Origin: CAYRHJ01 sp964424105
Lineage (GTDB): Bacteria; Planctomycetota; Phycisphaerae; UBA1845
Length of the DNA: 64,000 nucleotides
Assembly (NCBI GenBank): GCA_964424105.1
Contig: CAYRHJ010000032.1
Location: forward strand, 62,001 to 126,000
Reading direction: 5' to 3'
The notes under the pieces were generated by a model that was given only the letters and a program-made list of their open reading frames with translations, was not told where the DNA came from and did no database searches. Position numbers and translations under genes: made by a program. Positions 44,113-53,491 of this stretch are shown piece by piece (the stretch's first letter is position 1; the number at the start of each line of letters is the position of its first letter).

Positions 44113-44940
44113 ATGGTGATACTCGTTTGTTTGTTGATTACCGGACTCGTTGCGGGTTTGTTGGGCGGCTTCCTGGGCATTGGTGGGAGTATCATCATCA
44201 TTCCGGTTCTGACCGAGTTTTTCGGCTTGCGGCAACACGTCTTTCAGGCGGCGGCGTTGATCATCAACTTTTTTGTGGCCGTTCCTGCGTTACGACAGCA
44301 TCTATCCGCGCACGCCCTTCATGGCCCGACGCTGCGTTGGTTGGTGCCGTCGGCAGTAGCGGCGGCAGTGTTGGGTGTGGCATGCAGTGAATGGAGACTT
44401 TTTCAGGGGGCCGGATCGGCCTACCTGACCGGTATGTTCGGCGTTTTTTTGCTGGCCATAGCGTGTCGCGATGCGTGGATATTGTGGCGCGGCGCGACGG
44501 AATCAAGCCATGAAGCGTCGGTAGAATCGAAACCCTCCGGATGGCGAATTGGATTGCTGATTGGATTACCCACCGGATTCATCTCGGGATTGTTGGGTGT
44601 CGGCGGAGGTGTCCTTGCGGTACCGCTTCAGCAACGGATTTGCAAATTGTCCGTTCGCACTGCCATCGCGAATTCGGCTGCGACCATCGTTGGATTGAGC
44701 GTGGTAGGTGCTGCCTTCAAACACTACGCACTGGCCATTCGGCATCCCGATATCGATTGGCACGAGCCGTTCAGGCTGGCGTTAGTTTTGATTCCGACGG
44801 CGGTGATTGGGGCGACGGCGGGGGGACGGCTGACGCATATCCTCCCGGTCAGGTTTGTGCGACTCGCTTTCATGATCCTGTTGATGTTGGCCGGGGCCCG
44901 CATGGTCAGCCGAGCGTGGATGGCCGTGGTCGGCGGGTGA
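44113..44940 (+). CDS. TauE/SafE-type anion exporter
   Basis: A 275-residue membrane protein with about eight helices and the two-fold repeat of the TauE/SafE (DUF81) family: GLLGGFLGIGGSIIIIPVL in the first half and GFISGLLGVGGGVLAVPLQ in the second. The family exports sulfite, sulfoacetate and other organosulfur anions. The start is ATG 44113 with CGGAGG upstream. No sulfur genes are adjacent, so the substrate is unknown. Confidence 0.9.
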   Translation: MVILVCLLITGLVAGLLGGFLGIGGSIIIIPVLTEFFGLRQHVFQAAALIINFFVAVPALRQHLSAHALHGPTLRWLVPSAVAAAVLGVACSEWRLFQGAGSAYLTGMFGVFLLAIACRDAWILWRGATESSHEASVESKPSGWRIGLLIGLPTGFISGLLGVGGGVLAVPLQQRICKLSVRTAIANSAATIVGLSVVGAAFKHYALAIRHPDIDWHEPFRLALVLIPTAVIGATAGGRLTHILPVRFVRLAFMILLMLAGARMVSRAWMAVVGG

Positions 44941-45159
44941 TGTTGACATCCCAATATCGGGTCGCGCAAGAATGGCCGATAACGATGCCAGATCAGCCGA
45001 CCGCGAGGCGGTCGACCATGCCGATTGATGATGAAGTCGAGACTCCCGCTCGCCCGTCTGACAAGCCGAGTCTTTCCTCGGAAAACAGGTGTGCCAATCG
45101 GATGGGGACGGCCTCGCTAAAATCGAATAGACATTCCTATCACCCCAATTGGATGGAAC

Positions 45160-45402
45160 ATGTTCTTGAAACAGAAAATCAATCCCATGCAAAACGGAAC
45201 GCCCTGGCGACGCGTCATCCGCGTCATAATGATGTTCGGCGGGGGCGGATTGATGACGGTCAGTGCTTGCAACGGCACGCTGGGTCGAGAATTTCGAACG
45301 GTGGCCGGTGACAGTGTCGAACAGGGGGTAACCTCGATCGTCAATGGCGTGTTGGACGGCCTTTTCGCGGTCGTGCAACCGGACGCAAGTTCGACTGACT
45401 GA
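45160..45402 (+). CDS. small lipoprotein, function unknown
   Basis: An 80-residue protein. After a basic segment with RRVIRVIMMFGGGGLMTVSAC it has a lipobox-like cleavage site (VSA-C), then a mature part of about 43 residues, CNGTLGREFRTVAGD...SIVNGVLDGLFAVVQPD. I recall similar short planctomycetal proteins with a TLGREFR and GVLDGLF pattern, but I cannot verify that here. An internal ATG at 45187 could be the true start. It faces the BipA gene tail to tail. Confidence 0.5.
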   Translation: MFLKQKINPMQNGTPWRRVIRVIMMFGGGGLMTVSACNGTLGREFRTVAGDSVEQGVTSIVNGVLDGLFAVVQPDASSTD

Positions 45403-45475
45403 GCGCGACACATCAGACGCGTTCATTCACGCCGTTTGACGCGCCGCCTTTCTTGATCGGCCATCAAATTGCTTT

Positions 45476-45504
45476 CCTGGACCCCGGCATTCGCCGGAAT
45501 GACG
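45476..45504. repeat. family A repeat at the bipA 3' end
   Basis: CCTGGACCCCGGCATTCGCC, then GGAATGACG, ends 7 bases beyond the bipA stop. Its hairpin lies between two convergent genes and could shape transcript ends, but no T-run follows. Confidence 0.85.
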
Positions 45505-45511
45505 TAGGAAA

Positions 45512-47329
45512 TCAACTCGCCGTGACACGGGCGTTTCGTTTTCGCTCGATATCGGACAGGCCTCGCTTGCGCAACCGAATCGCGTCGGGCGTAACTTCCA
45601 CGAGTTCATCATCCTCAATGAATTCCAACGCCGTTTCCATCGTCAGTTCGCGGGCGGCCCTCAGAACGACCGTCTTGTCAGCGGCAGCCGCCCGAATATT
45701 GGTCATCTTCTTAGCCCTGCACACATTGACGGCCAAGTCGTTGTCGCGGCAGTGCTCGCCGACGATTTGCCCCTTGTAGACTTGCTCGCCGGGTCGAACG
45801 AAGAAATCTCCGCGGCTGCCCAGACTGTCGAGCGCGTAGGCGGTCACTTGTCCCGGTTCACTTGAAATCATCACGCCGCAATTACGCTCCGGGATGGAAC
45901 CGCGAAAAAATTCGTACTCGAAGAAGTTGTGGTGCATGATGGCGCTGCCGCTGGTGGCGGAGAGCATACGATGACGCATGCCGATCAGCCCACGGGCCGG
46001 GATCGTGAATTCAAGCATCGTGGATTGGCCACGAGTATCCATGTGCCGGCAGATGCCCCGCCGGCCGCCCATCAATTCCATGACCGTTCCGACGTGGTGC
46101 GGCGGAACCTCGATCATGCACAATTCGACGGGCTCGGTCTTTTTGCCGTCCAATTCGCGGTAGATGACTTTCGGCTTGCCCGCGGCCAATTCGTATCCCT
46201 CGCGGCGCATCGATTCGATCAGGACCGATAGATGTAACATGCCTCGACCCGAAACGAGGAATTCCTCCGGCGTGTGGCCCGGTTGGACACGAAGCGCCAC
46301 GTTGGCTTGCAACTCTTTTTCCAGTCGGTCTCGCAGGTGGCGACTGGTCAAATATCGCCCCGACCGTCCGGCGAACGGCGAATCGTTCACGCGAAAGGTC
46401 ATGTGCAGGGTCGGCTCATCGACCCGGACCAGCGTGATGGGCTGGGGGTTTTCCGGGTCGGCGATGGTGTTTCCGATATCCACGTTATTCAGCCCAACGA
46501 CGGCGAATAGATCGCCGGCTCCGACTTGTTCGACCTTTCGTCGCCCCAATCCATCGAATACCAGCACCTCACCGATGTGCTCGCGTGATTCCGTTCCGTC
46601 GCGATGAAGGACGACGGCTTCCTGTCCCGCCCGCAAGACGCCGGCAAAAACTCGCCCGATGCCGATTCGACCGACATAGTCGTTATGGTCCAATGTGGTG
46701 ATGAGCGCTTGCAAGGGGGCCTGGTCGTCGTCGATGGGAAATGGAACGTGCCGGACAATGGCTTCGAACAAGACTTGAATGTCGTTCGCCTGCACGTGCG
46801 GATCGAGCGTGGCATAACCCAGTGTCGCTGACGCATAAACGACGGGGAAGTCGAGGGTCGCGTCGTCGGCCCCCAACTCGATGAACAGCTCAAACGTTTC
46901 ATCCAACACGTCGTGGGGACGAGCATCGGTCCGATCGATCTTGTTGATCACCACGATGGGACGCAGTTGGTATTCGAATGCTTTGCGAAGGACGAAACGG
47001 GTCTGCGGCATGGGACCCTCAAACGCGTCCACCAGCAACAGACATCCGTCCGCCAGCTTCAGCACCCGTTCGACCTCGCCGCCAAAATCCGCGTGCCCGG
47101 GGGTGTCAATCAGATTGATCTTGACCTCTCCATATTGAATGGCGATGTTTTTTGCCAGGATGGTGATGCCGCGCTCTTTTTCCTGATCGTTGGAATCCAG
47201 GATACGTTCACCTTTGAGTTGCGATTCGCGAAATTGTCCGCTCTGGCGCAACATCTGATCCACCAGCGTGGTCTTGCCGTGGTCCACGTGGGCGATGATG
47301 GCTACGTTGCGTATGTTCTTATTCCGCAC
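45512..47329 (-). CDS. typA: ribosome-associated GTPase BipA/TypA
   Basis: A 605-residue translational GTPase needed for ribosome assembly and growth under stress. G1 is AHVDHGKTTLVDQ (residues 13-25), the switch I region is ERGITI, G3 is DTPGHADF and G4 is NKIDR. The BipA-specific C-terminal half shows GRGMLHLSVLIESMRREGYE, PARGLIGMRHRMLSATSGSA and DLAVNVCRAKKMTNIRAAAAD. The length is that of the family. The start is GTG 47329. The upstream gap to rsmJ (166 bases) is the likely promoter region. Confidence 0.97.
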   Translation of the reverse strand: MRNKNIRNVAIIAHVDHGKTTLVDQMLRQSGQFRESQLKGERILDSNDQEKERGITILAKNIAIQYGEVKINLIDTPGHADFGGEVERVLKLADGCLLLVDAFEGPMPQTRFVLRKAFEYQLRPIVVINKIDRTDARPHDVLDETFELFIELGADDATLDFPVVYASATLGYATLDPHVQANDIQVLFEAIVRHVPFPIDDDQAPLQALITTLDHNDYVGRIGIGRVFAGVLRAGQEAVVLHRDGTESREHIGEVLVFDGLGRRKVEQVGAGDLFAVVGLNNVDIGNTIADPENPQPITLVRVDEPTLHMTFRVNDSPFAGRSGRYLTSRHLRDRLEKELQANVALRVQPGHTPEEFLVSGRGMLHLSVLIESMRREGYELAAGKPKVIYRELDGKKTEPVELCMIEVPPHHVGTVMELMGGRRGICRHMDTRGQSTMLEFTIPARGLIGMRHRMLSATSGSAIMHHNFFEYEFFRGSIPERNCGVMISSEPGQVTAYALDSLGSRGDFFVRPGEQVYKGQIVGEHCRDNDLAVNVCRAKKMTNIRAAAADKTVVLRAARELTMETALEFIEDDELVEVTPDAIRLRKRGLSDIERKRNARVTAS

Positions 47330-47494
47330 CTGTCGAAACGCTCCAAAACTCTTGCCGCGCTCAACTTCCGGTTATCGAGCACCCATGCCCCGCAGACGTG
47401 CGAAGCCGATCCATCCATCCGTCATCCGGAATGACCCCATCGAGAAGCATCATCTTTTAACGTACAATGCTGTTTGGAGCAAACTTCCGCCTCA

Positions 47495-48271
47495 TCATTG
47501 TTTCCTTCTCAAATAGACGTCATAACGAACCGTTCGACCGGAAATGGTCACGTCAGGGGATGGGTGGATGGGCGGGGCATGCCGCATCCGCTTGACCACG
47601 ACCCGTTTCCGTGCGACGCCTTTCGCTACGTCCAACAGCTCGGCGGCGTCCGTGTCATCGCCGACCAGACCCCTCAATAATCGCATTTCCTTCTTGACGG
47701 CAGCCGTCGCATGGGAGTCGATCGGGAACATGGGATCCATGTAGACGACATCAGGCTGAAGTGTTCCGTCGAGGGTTAGTAGTTTACGCGCGTCGCCGTA
47801 GCGGATGGCCAGACGCTCGTTGATGATTTCTTCGAGCGCGGGGATACGCCTCGCGCGGGTCAACCCGTCACGGACCAGCGCCCACAGGGCGCCGCAACGC
47901 TCGAAGGCCAACACGTTGTACCCATGTTTCGCCAGCGCGAAAGCGTCGCGACCCAAACCCGCAGTCGCATCGATCAGCGTGGTGCACCCCGGACGCGGTC
48001 CCATCGCCCGTATCAGGGCATCAGCGCCGGTTAGTCGCCGGCCTCGTTTCCCACCGGACCCCTCGCCGCCAAAATCGCACCACACCGGTCGGGATGGCGG
48101 GTCTATCGTCTGCCGCAGCTCCAATCGCGTTTCGGTCAGCGTCAGGTGAAACGGATAGGATTCATCCCACTTTTGGACGAGGGGCAAACCGATTTCCGAT
48201 GCCAATTCCGCTCCATGTGCTGCGCTGCCGCCATGGATCAGGAGGGCCAACGGTTGCGGTAAATTGGACAT
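47495..48271 (-). CDS. rsmJ: 16S rRNA (guanine-1516-N2) methyltransferase
   Basis: A 258-residue SAM-dependent methyltransferase of the RsmJ (DUF548) family, which methylates G1516 of 16S rRNA. LIDATAGLGRDAFALAKHGY is the SAM site, followed by VLAFER. VYMDPMFPIDSHATAAVKKE is the diagnostic motif, and VVKRMRHAPPI comes near the end. The start is ATG 48271; a TTG two codons upstream is also possible. Its neighbour bipA is also a ribosome factor, which may reflect shared regulation. Confidence 0.92.
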   Translation of the reverse strand: MSNLPQPLALLIHGGSAAHGAELASEIGLPLVQKWDESYPFHLTLTETRLELRQTIDPPSRPVWCDFGGEGSGGKRGRRLTGADALIRAMGPRPGCTTLIDATAGLGRDAFALAKHGYNVLAFERCGALWALVRDGLTRARRIPALEEIINERLAIRYGDARKLLTLDGTLQPDVVYMDPMFPIDSHATAAVKKEMRLLRGLVGDDTDAAELLDVAKGVARKRVVVKRMRHAPPIHPSPDVTISGRTVRYDVYLRRKQ

Positions 48272-48590
48272 TTTCAACGTTTACCGGGTTTACCAGGATA
48301 GTGGATTATCAGACGTGACACACGGGAATAGCATTCCGTTGTCCAGCCTGATTCCCAATTGTAAATCATCTGTGTAACAGGCAAAATCGTAATGCGTCTC
48401 ACCGGTCGAACATCTTGGTATCGTCGCAGACCGCGAGATTCGAAACTTCCAATAATCCGTGACTTCTCGGTCCAGTTGGACCGGGGCTGCAAAACTATGA
48501 TTTTATACTTGTTTCTCGATGATACTTGTGCTATCTTTAGGTGACTGGGTCTTGAAGCATTGTCACTTGTGGGAGGGGGGTACGTCTAAC

Positions 48591-49346
48591 TTGATCACGC
48601 AATCTACATTACGAACAACTTTGGTCGCGATACTCATAGCATGCGGTTTCGCCCGTATCGCGCAGGCCGATCCTGTTTTGCAGCTTTATCTGGAGGGCGC
48701 GACCTACAACACAAACACGGAATCGTGGGAACTGCAAAGCCCACCCGGATCCTCATCTGGTAATCCATTTCGGCTGTGGGTCATCGGCAACGTGGATGGT
48801 CCGGGTGGCCACGGGACCATCAACAACGTTAGATTGGCCGTGGCGTATGATGCGACTGATTCAGCGCCGCTGGTTTCCCTGACGCCTACTACGACGGGTG
48901 GATTGGGTGGTTTTTTTGATCCTTCGACGCCGATAAATGCTTCGCTTCTCCAAACGGTGACGGACGGGTCATCGCCGATTCTGGGCAACGGTCGGGCGCT
49001 GCCGCCTCATGGTATTTACGGGCAAGGCGTCCACTGGCAGGAATTCGGCTTGGGCGATTTTGAACTTACCGATTCTCCTGTCGCGGACTTCATCAGCTCG
49101 TTTCCCGACGCTCCCGATGTTGGACGAGGCCAGATTAACGTTTATGATATTTCCGTATTGAACGGCAGCGGTATGTCGTTGCATTTCGATGTCTATAACA
49201 CCATTGAAGGCTCCAACCACGCTCGATTCGCCCCGTTTTCGCACGATGCCGACGGTGACACGAATATCGTTCCGGCCCCGGCTGCTGGCATGTTGGCCAT
49301 GGTTGGATTCGCCATGATCGGTTCGATTCGTAAACGGAGCGTTTGA
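48591..49346 (+). CDS. PEP-CTERM-like secreted protein (choice-of-anchor N type)
   Basis: A secreted protein of about 251 residues. I place the start at TTG 48591 because GGGAGGGGGG lies 10 bases upstream and the product then begins with a clean signal peptide (TTLVAILIACGF, cut near AQA); the frame is open from ATG 48519 without such a site. The body starts LQLYLEGATYNTNTESWEL, the opening of the choice-of-anchor N group as I recall it. The C-terminus is a PEP-CTERM-like sorting signal: VPAPAAGMLAMVGFAMIGS then RKR. It should be exported and processed by an exosortase, which is not in this window. Confidence 0.75.
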   Translation: MITQSTLRTTLVAILIACGFARIAQADPVLQLYLEGATYNTNTESWELQSPPGSSSGNPFRLWVIGNVDGPGGHGTINNVRLAVAYDATDSAPLVSLTPTTTGGLGGFFDPSTPINASLLQTVTDGSSPILGNGRALPPHGIYGQGVHWQEFGLGDFELTDSPVADFISSFPDAPDVGRGQINVYDISVLNGSGMSLHFDVYNTIEGSNHARFAPFSHDADGDTNIVPAPAAGMLAMVGFAMIGSIRKRSV

Positions 49347-49387
49347 ACTGTATACGTTTGCGTGAATGATCGGGAGCACATCGCCAC

Positions 49388-49498
49388 CCTGGACTCCGGC
49401 TTTCGCCGGAGTGACGGTGCGGGATCTCATTTCGGTGCGGGATGTCATTCAGGCGCCCGGCAAAGGATGTCATTCCGGCGCGGGCCGGAATCCAACCA
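49388..49498. repeat. two opposed family A repeats between convergent genes
   Basis: A forward copy spans 49388-49417 (GGACTCCGGCTTTCGCCGGA). A reverse copy spans about 49469-49497 (TCATTCCGGCGCGGGCCGGA) and touches the stop of the phosphatase gene. Between them are two further phrases, GGGATCTCATTTCGG and GGGATGTCATTCAGG, that look like decayed copies. Confidence 0.8.
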
Positions 49499-50077
49499 TC
49501 AACGCGTTTCGTCGTCGATAAGTTGCCGTACTCGATTCTCGATGGCCGGGCTACGCATTCCCGCCTGACGACCCCGTTCCAGCGCGTCTTCAAGCTCCAT
49601 ACCGCGATGACGATTCAGGTACAGCGCCCACAGTCCCCCAGCGCGACTCGCAGACTTGCAATGCATGAGCACACCACCTTGACAGTCCTTCAAGACGTCC
49701 GCCAGGCGATCGGCGTCGTCCAAACTCAATCCCTCGGCGGACTCGATCGGAATGGAAACGTAATTCATTCCAAGCTCCCTGGCTGCGGCTTCTTCATTAT
49801 AATCAACGGTTTGAATTTCCTCGGGCGTGCGGAGATTGACAATCGTTTTGACGCCACGAGTCGGGGCGATTTCCAGTCCGCGCTTGGTCGGTTGACTCGC
49901 AAAATAGAACGCACCATCTCGCGATAGATGGGCGACACCGTCCCAATCGGAAACGGGCGCGGCATGGCCCACGGGCGCATTGTCCAATGTCGCACAGCCT
50001 GTGTTACCGGCGAGGGCGACGGCGATGAACATACAAACACGTGGTCCCCTGTCCCTTGCGAATGAATTCCTCGACAT
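49499..50077 (-). CDS. lipoprotein dual-specificity phosphatase
   Basis: A 192-residue protein. A signal peptide with lipobox-like LAGNTGC (about residues 21-28) suggests export and lipid anchoring. The mature part is a cysteine phosphatase of the DSP/tyrosine phosphatase type: VKTIVNLRTPEEI forms the first strands, and MHCKSASRAG carries the CxxxxxR catalytic loop. The aspartate acid would be in an upstream loop that I cannot place with certainty. The substrate is unknown. GGAGCGAAGTAAC precedes ATG 50077; the frame is open to 50128. Confidence 0.8.
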   Translation of the reverse strand: MSRNSFARDRGPRVCMFIAVALAGNTGCATLDNAPVGHAAPVSDWDGVAHLSRDGAFYFASQPTKRGLEIAPTRGVKTIVNLRTPEEIQTVDYNEEAAARELGMNYVSIPIESAEGLSLDDADRLADVLKDCQGGVLMHCKSASRAGGLWALYLNRHRGMELEDALERGRQAGMRSPAIENRVRQLIDDETR

Positions 50078-50137
50078 GTTACTTCGCTCCTTGTCATTCC
50101 ATGCCATATCATTGATCCATGATTTCATTGAACCGCA

Positions 50138-51046
50138 TTACGAGCCGTTCGACACCAGCAGCACGTCCAATACGGCTAGCACCGCCAGGCTCACTCCGAC
50201 GATCCCGTTTATCGTGAAAAACGCCAAATTGATGCGCGAAAAATCGTTGGGCTGTACCAATCGGTTCTCGATGGCCAGCAGAAACCCGACCATAATCACC
50301 CCCGCGCCGTACAGCCAACCCAGCGACGCCAACGGGATCAACGAAGCCAACAGGGCGACGACGCACAAATGACATCCACGTGCGACCAATAGGGCGCCGC
50401 GCGGTCCGATACGCGACGGCAGGCTGTGAAGCTTTTCCCGCCGATCCACCTCAATGTCCTGACAAGCATAGATGATATCGAATCCCGCGATCCACAACGC
50501 CACTGCGGCGCTCAAAACGATCGCCGACCAGCCGATGCTCTGCGGGTGAACGGCCACCCAGGCCGCCGCCGGTGACAGGGCGATGGCGCTGCCCAGATAA
50601 AAATGTGACCAGCGCGTGAATCGCTTGCTGTACGAATAGGCGCACAGGTAAACCAGGACCGGCAGACTCAGGCGTAGGGGCCAGGGATTCTGATACAGCC
50701 ATTGAAATCCGGCGCAACCCATCAAATAGGCGAGGGCGGATCCGCCCAAGAACAGCCACGCCGCCCGCCGTGAAAGACGATCCGCGGGCAAGGCGCGCTG
50801 GGCCGTTCGGGGGTTCCGAGAATCGATCTCCGCATCGACGATGCGATTGAAGGTCATGGCCACGCTACGAGCACCGACCATGCACACGATGAGCAACAGC
50901 AATTGACCCCCGTAGGGGCGTCGGACGCCTTCGATTTCACGTCCGGCGAAGAATGCGGCGATGATGGCGAAAGGCAGCGCAAACACCGAATGCTGGAGCT
51001 TGATCATCTCGGACCATTCGCGGATCGAACGAGCCGTTACGGTCAT
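50138..51046 (-). CDS. ubiA: UbiA-family prenyltransferase
   Basis: A 302-residue membrane enzyme with about eight or nine helices that attaches a polyprenyl chain to an aromatic acid. The first aspartate motif is NRIVDAEIDSRNPRT, and the second is DIIYACQDIEVDRREK. The protein resembles 4-hydroxybenzoate prenyltransferase and the futalosine-pathway member MqnP. With ubiX next to it (ATGA overlap), and menG and ubiD nearby, a role in menaquinone formation is likelier than in ubiquinone. ATG 51046 is chosen over a TTG two codons upstream. Confidence 0.92.
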   Translation of the reverse strand: MTVTARSIREWSEMIKLQHSVFALPFAIIAAFFAGREIEGVRRPYGGQLLLLIVCMVGARSVAMTFNRIVDAEIDSRNPRTAQRALPADRLSRRAAWLFLGGSALAYLMGCAGFQWLYQNPWPLRLSLPVLVYLCAYSYSKRFTRWSHFYLGSAIALSPAAAWVAVHPQSIGWSAIVLSAAVALWIAGFDIIYACQDIEVDRREKLHSLPSRIGPRGALLVARGCHLCVVALLASLIPLASLGWLYGAGVIMVGFLLAIENRLVQPNDFSRINLAFFTINGIVGVSLAVLAVLDVLLVSNGS

Positions 51047-51669
51047 GAGCAAGGCTCGCAGGTCGCTGGGGCGGCGGTCGCATCATGGGGCTCCCAGCGG
51101 TTTTGAAGCGCGTGTGGCACGTGCAGCAGGTCCAGTAATTTGCCGACCACGAAATCAACCAGATCGTCGATGGTTTGCGGCTTGAGATAGAAACCCGGAT
51201 TGGCGGGACAAATGGTGGCCCCGGCCCGGCTCAGGCGGATCATGTTTTCGAGGTCGATGGGGCTGGTGGGCATCTCGCGCGGCACGAGGATCAGCGTGCG
51301 ACGCTCCTTCAAGGTGACCGCGGCGGCGCGAGTGAGCAGCGAGTCGCCCATTCCCGAACTCACTTGCCCCAGCGTATGACTGCTGCATGGACAGATGACC
51401 ATTCCTTCGTTCAGAAACGAACCACTCGCCAGCGGGCTGTCCAGGGCCTTGTTGGAATGCAATCGCAGTCGCTGCTCGTTTCGTCCGATGAGGCTCATCG
51501 AATCCAGTTGCACAACGCCCAGCTCGTCGTGTAGCAGTTTCCTGCCCCAGGTGGACACGACCAGGTGTGTTTCCACCTCCGCCCGCAGCAGGCAATCCAG
51601 TAATCGTCGCGCGTAGAGTGCTCCACTGGCGCCGGTGATGCCCACGGTGATTCGTCGGTCGCTGGTCAC
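51043..51669 (-). CDS. ubiX: flavin prenyltransferase UbiX
   Basis: A 208-residue enzyme that prenylates FMN to make the cofactor of UbiD decarboxylases. ITVGITGASGALYARRLLDC is the FMN-binding N-terminus. VICPCSSHTLGQVSSGMGDS and LVPREMPTSPIDLENM carry the conserved serine and arginine-proline residues. GATICPANPGFYLKPQTIDD is the C-terminal signature. I choose GTG 51669, which has AAGGA seven bases upstream and follows the TPR gene stop by 7 bases; a TTG at 51702 would overlap that gene. The stop overlaps ubiA. It serves UbiD at 57204. Confidence 0.94.
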   Translation of the reverse strand: MTSDRRITVGITGASGALYARRLLDCLLRAEVETHLVVSTWGRKLLHDELGVVQLDSMSLIGRNEQRLRLHSNKALDSPLASGSFLNEGMVICPCSSHTLGQVSSGMGDSLLTRAAAVTLKERRTLILVPREMPTSPIDLENMIRLSRAGATICPANPGFYLKPQTIDDLVDFVVGKLLDLLHVPHALQNRWEPHDATAAPATCEPCS

Positions 51670-51676
51670 CCGTCCG

Positions 51677-53491
51677 TTATCCTTCTGCTTTTGCACGCTC
51701 AATCTTCCGCAGTTCCGCTTCGGCGGACTTGGCCCACAATGAATTGGGAAACTCGTTCAGCACGCGCTCGAAAGCCGATCGCGCACCCGGATAAGCCTTC
51801 ATTTCAAAATAGGTTTGTCCCAATTGAAACACAGCCTCCGGCAATGCGTCCGCCGTGGGGTTTGTGGTCACGAGGTTTTCCAATAACTTTGAACGCTGTT
51901 CTGGGTCCACGACGGCCAGCGCCATTTCCAGTTCGATGTTGTCTTGCAATTGGCAACGCGGAAACTTCGCCAACAGGCTCGCCAAGTCGTTCTTTCGATT
52001 GACGTCCCTCGGATCAAGGGCCATGAAGGCGGCGAGGGGTTCATGACCGTACAGCGGATCGCGATTGGCTTCGAGGAGTTGACGGAGTTTCGGGGCCTCA
52101 ATCAAGTGGCGGGCGACGGGAATACCCAAACTACTTTCGGTGGATCGTCGCTCAAAAATTCCGCTTGAAGCTTGGTCCTGCTGGGCGTTCGCGGTACTTC
52201 CGGATTTGCGATCCAATTCTACCAACCAGGCGATGGCTTCATCCACTTGACCAAGGCGGGCATCCAGTTGTGCGAGCCTCAACCGCGCGACCGTACCCAG
52301 CGGAGACGACTGGGCATGGTGTTCAATGCGCGTCCATGGCCAGCGCGATGCCTCGCTGGGAAAATCGGCATAGAAATCGAAGCGGCGATGCGTCGCAAAC
52401 GCCACGAGATCGACTCGCATGTCCTGGGTTCGCGCTTGCACGTACAACGCATTGGGGGCGTAAACGCTGTCCGGAAATGACCGGATAAAACCTAGCGCCG
52501 CAGCCACCGCTCGTTGCTTGTAGCGATGGAGGACCTGACCCAATTCAGGATCCAAAGCCAACGACCATCGCGTCTCGACCAAGGCTCGTGCGGACTCCGC
52601 GGATTGACCGCTTCGCTTTCGTTCCGCCGCGACGGCTGCATCGAACGCGGAGGCGGCTTCCTCACGCATGAAATAATCGGACGACGGACCGTACTCGGAT
52701 TCAAGCAGGCGATAATACAGCTCGTCTCTGCCCACTCCAAATTCAAAGATGGCCACCGGTGTCAGGAATAGAACGGTCAACAGCGGCGAGATCGCGCCCG
52801 GGCGGTACTTCACGATGTGGGCGATGATCAACACGATCCCCATGACGATGGCGGAAGCCAATACAGCCAGGATCAACGGCGCCAACACCTTGATGCGATC
52901 CGCGGGGTTGGCCAATACGTCCACCGCCGGTTCAGTCTGCCTTGAAGCCATAAAAAAATACAAGATGACGGGCAACAAGCTCATCAATGCGGACGCGAAT
53001 TTCGAGCGCGATTTGAACGGCCTGACCGACGCCAGCAGGCACGACGCCAGCAACACAATGGCCAACCAAGGCATGACGGCCACGAATCCGACGGACAAGA
53101 TGAACGGAATAGCGCAGGCCATGCGGTAAAGGATGGCCGTCAGCACGGGGATGGAAACCAGGGCCGCGAGTATCAACCCTAATACAGGGATCATCATGGG
53201 TACCTGTTCGATGCTGATCGGTGCGAGTGACAGGCCCGTGGGGGTGTGTTCCGTGTCAGGCGTGGGTCGAAAGGTGGCTGTGAATTGTTCCCAGTAATCC
53301 GCCGCGCCGGGTGCGAAGAAAATCCCGGTGCGAAGCCAGTAGGCCACACAACACAACCCGAAGAAAAGCACAACGTTGACCGTCAGCAGGATGATGGCGC
53401 GGCGACGATACTTCCATTCCGTGCGCGACCAGATGTCGTGGATCGGTGGGTCCAGCGATCGAACGTCTACCTGTGTCGCGGTTCCCGTCAC
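51677..53491 (-). CDS. membrane protein with TPR-like C-terminus
   Basis: A 604-residue protein. There is one helix at about 31-52, then a cluster of five or so helices between 90 and 260. A long soluble helical part follows, ending in TPR-like repeats (PEAVFQLGQTYFEMKAYPGA, RSAFERVLNEFPNSLWAKSA) of the type found in YbgF/outer-membrane assembly proteins. No enzyme motif is seen. It lies between menG and ubiX in one transcription unit (GTGA overlap with menG), so a link to the membrane quinone machinery is possible but not shown. Confidence 0.75.
   Translation of the reverse strand: MTGTATQVDVRSLDPPIHDIWSRTEWKYRRRAIILLTVNVVLFFGLCCVAYWLRTGIFFAPGAADYWEQFTATFRPTPDTEHTPTGLSLAPISIEQVPMMIPVLGLILAALVSIPVLTAILYRMACAIPFILSVGFVAVMPWLAIVLLASCLLASVRPFKSRSKFASALMSLLPVILYFFMASRQTEPAVDVLANPADRIKVLAPLILAVLASAIVMGIVLIIAHIVKYRPGAISPLLTVLFLTPVAIFEFGVGRDELYYRLLESEYGPSSDYFMREEAASAFDAAVAAERKRSGQSAESARALVETRWSLALDPELGQVLHRYKQRAVAAALGFIRSFPDSVYAPNALYVQARTQDMRVDLVAFATHRRFDFYADFPSEASRWPWTRIEHHAQSSPLGTVARLRLAQLDARLGQVDEAIAWLVELDRKSGSTANAQQDQASSGIFERRSTESSLGIPVARHLIEAPKLRQLLEANRDPLYGHEPLAAFMALDPRDVNRKNDLASLLAKFPRCQLQDNIELEMALAVVDPEQRSKLLENLVTTNPTADALPEAVFQLGQTYFEMKAYPGARSAFERVLNEFPNSLWAKSAEAELRKIERAKAEG

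Noticed and set aside
44943..44970. TTGACA at 44943 as a promoter -35 box
   Set aside because: No acceptable -10 box stands 16-18 bases further on.
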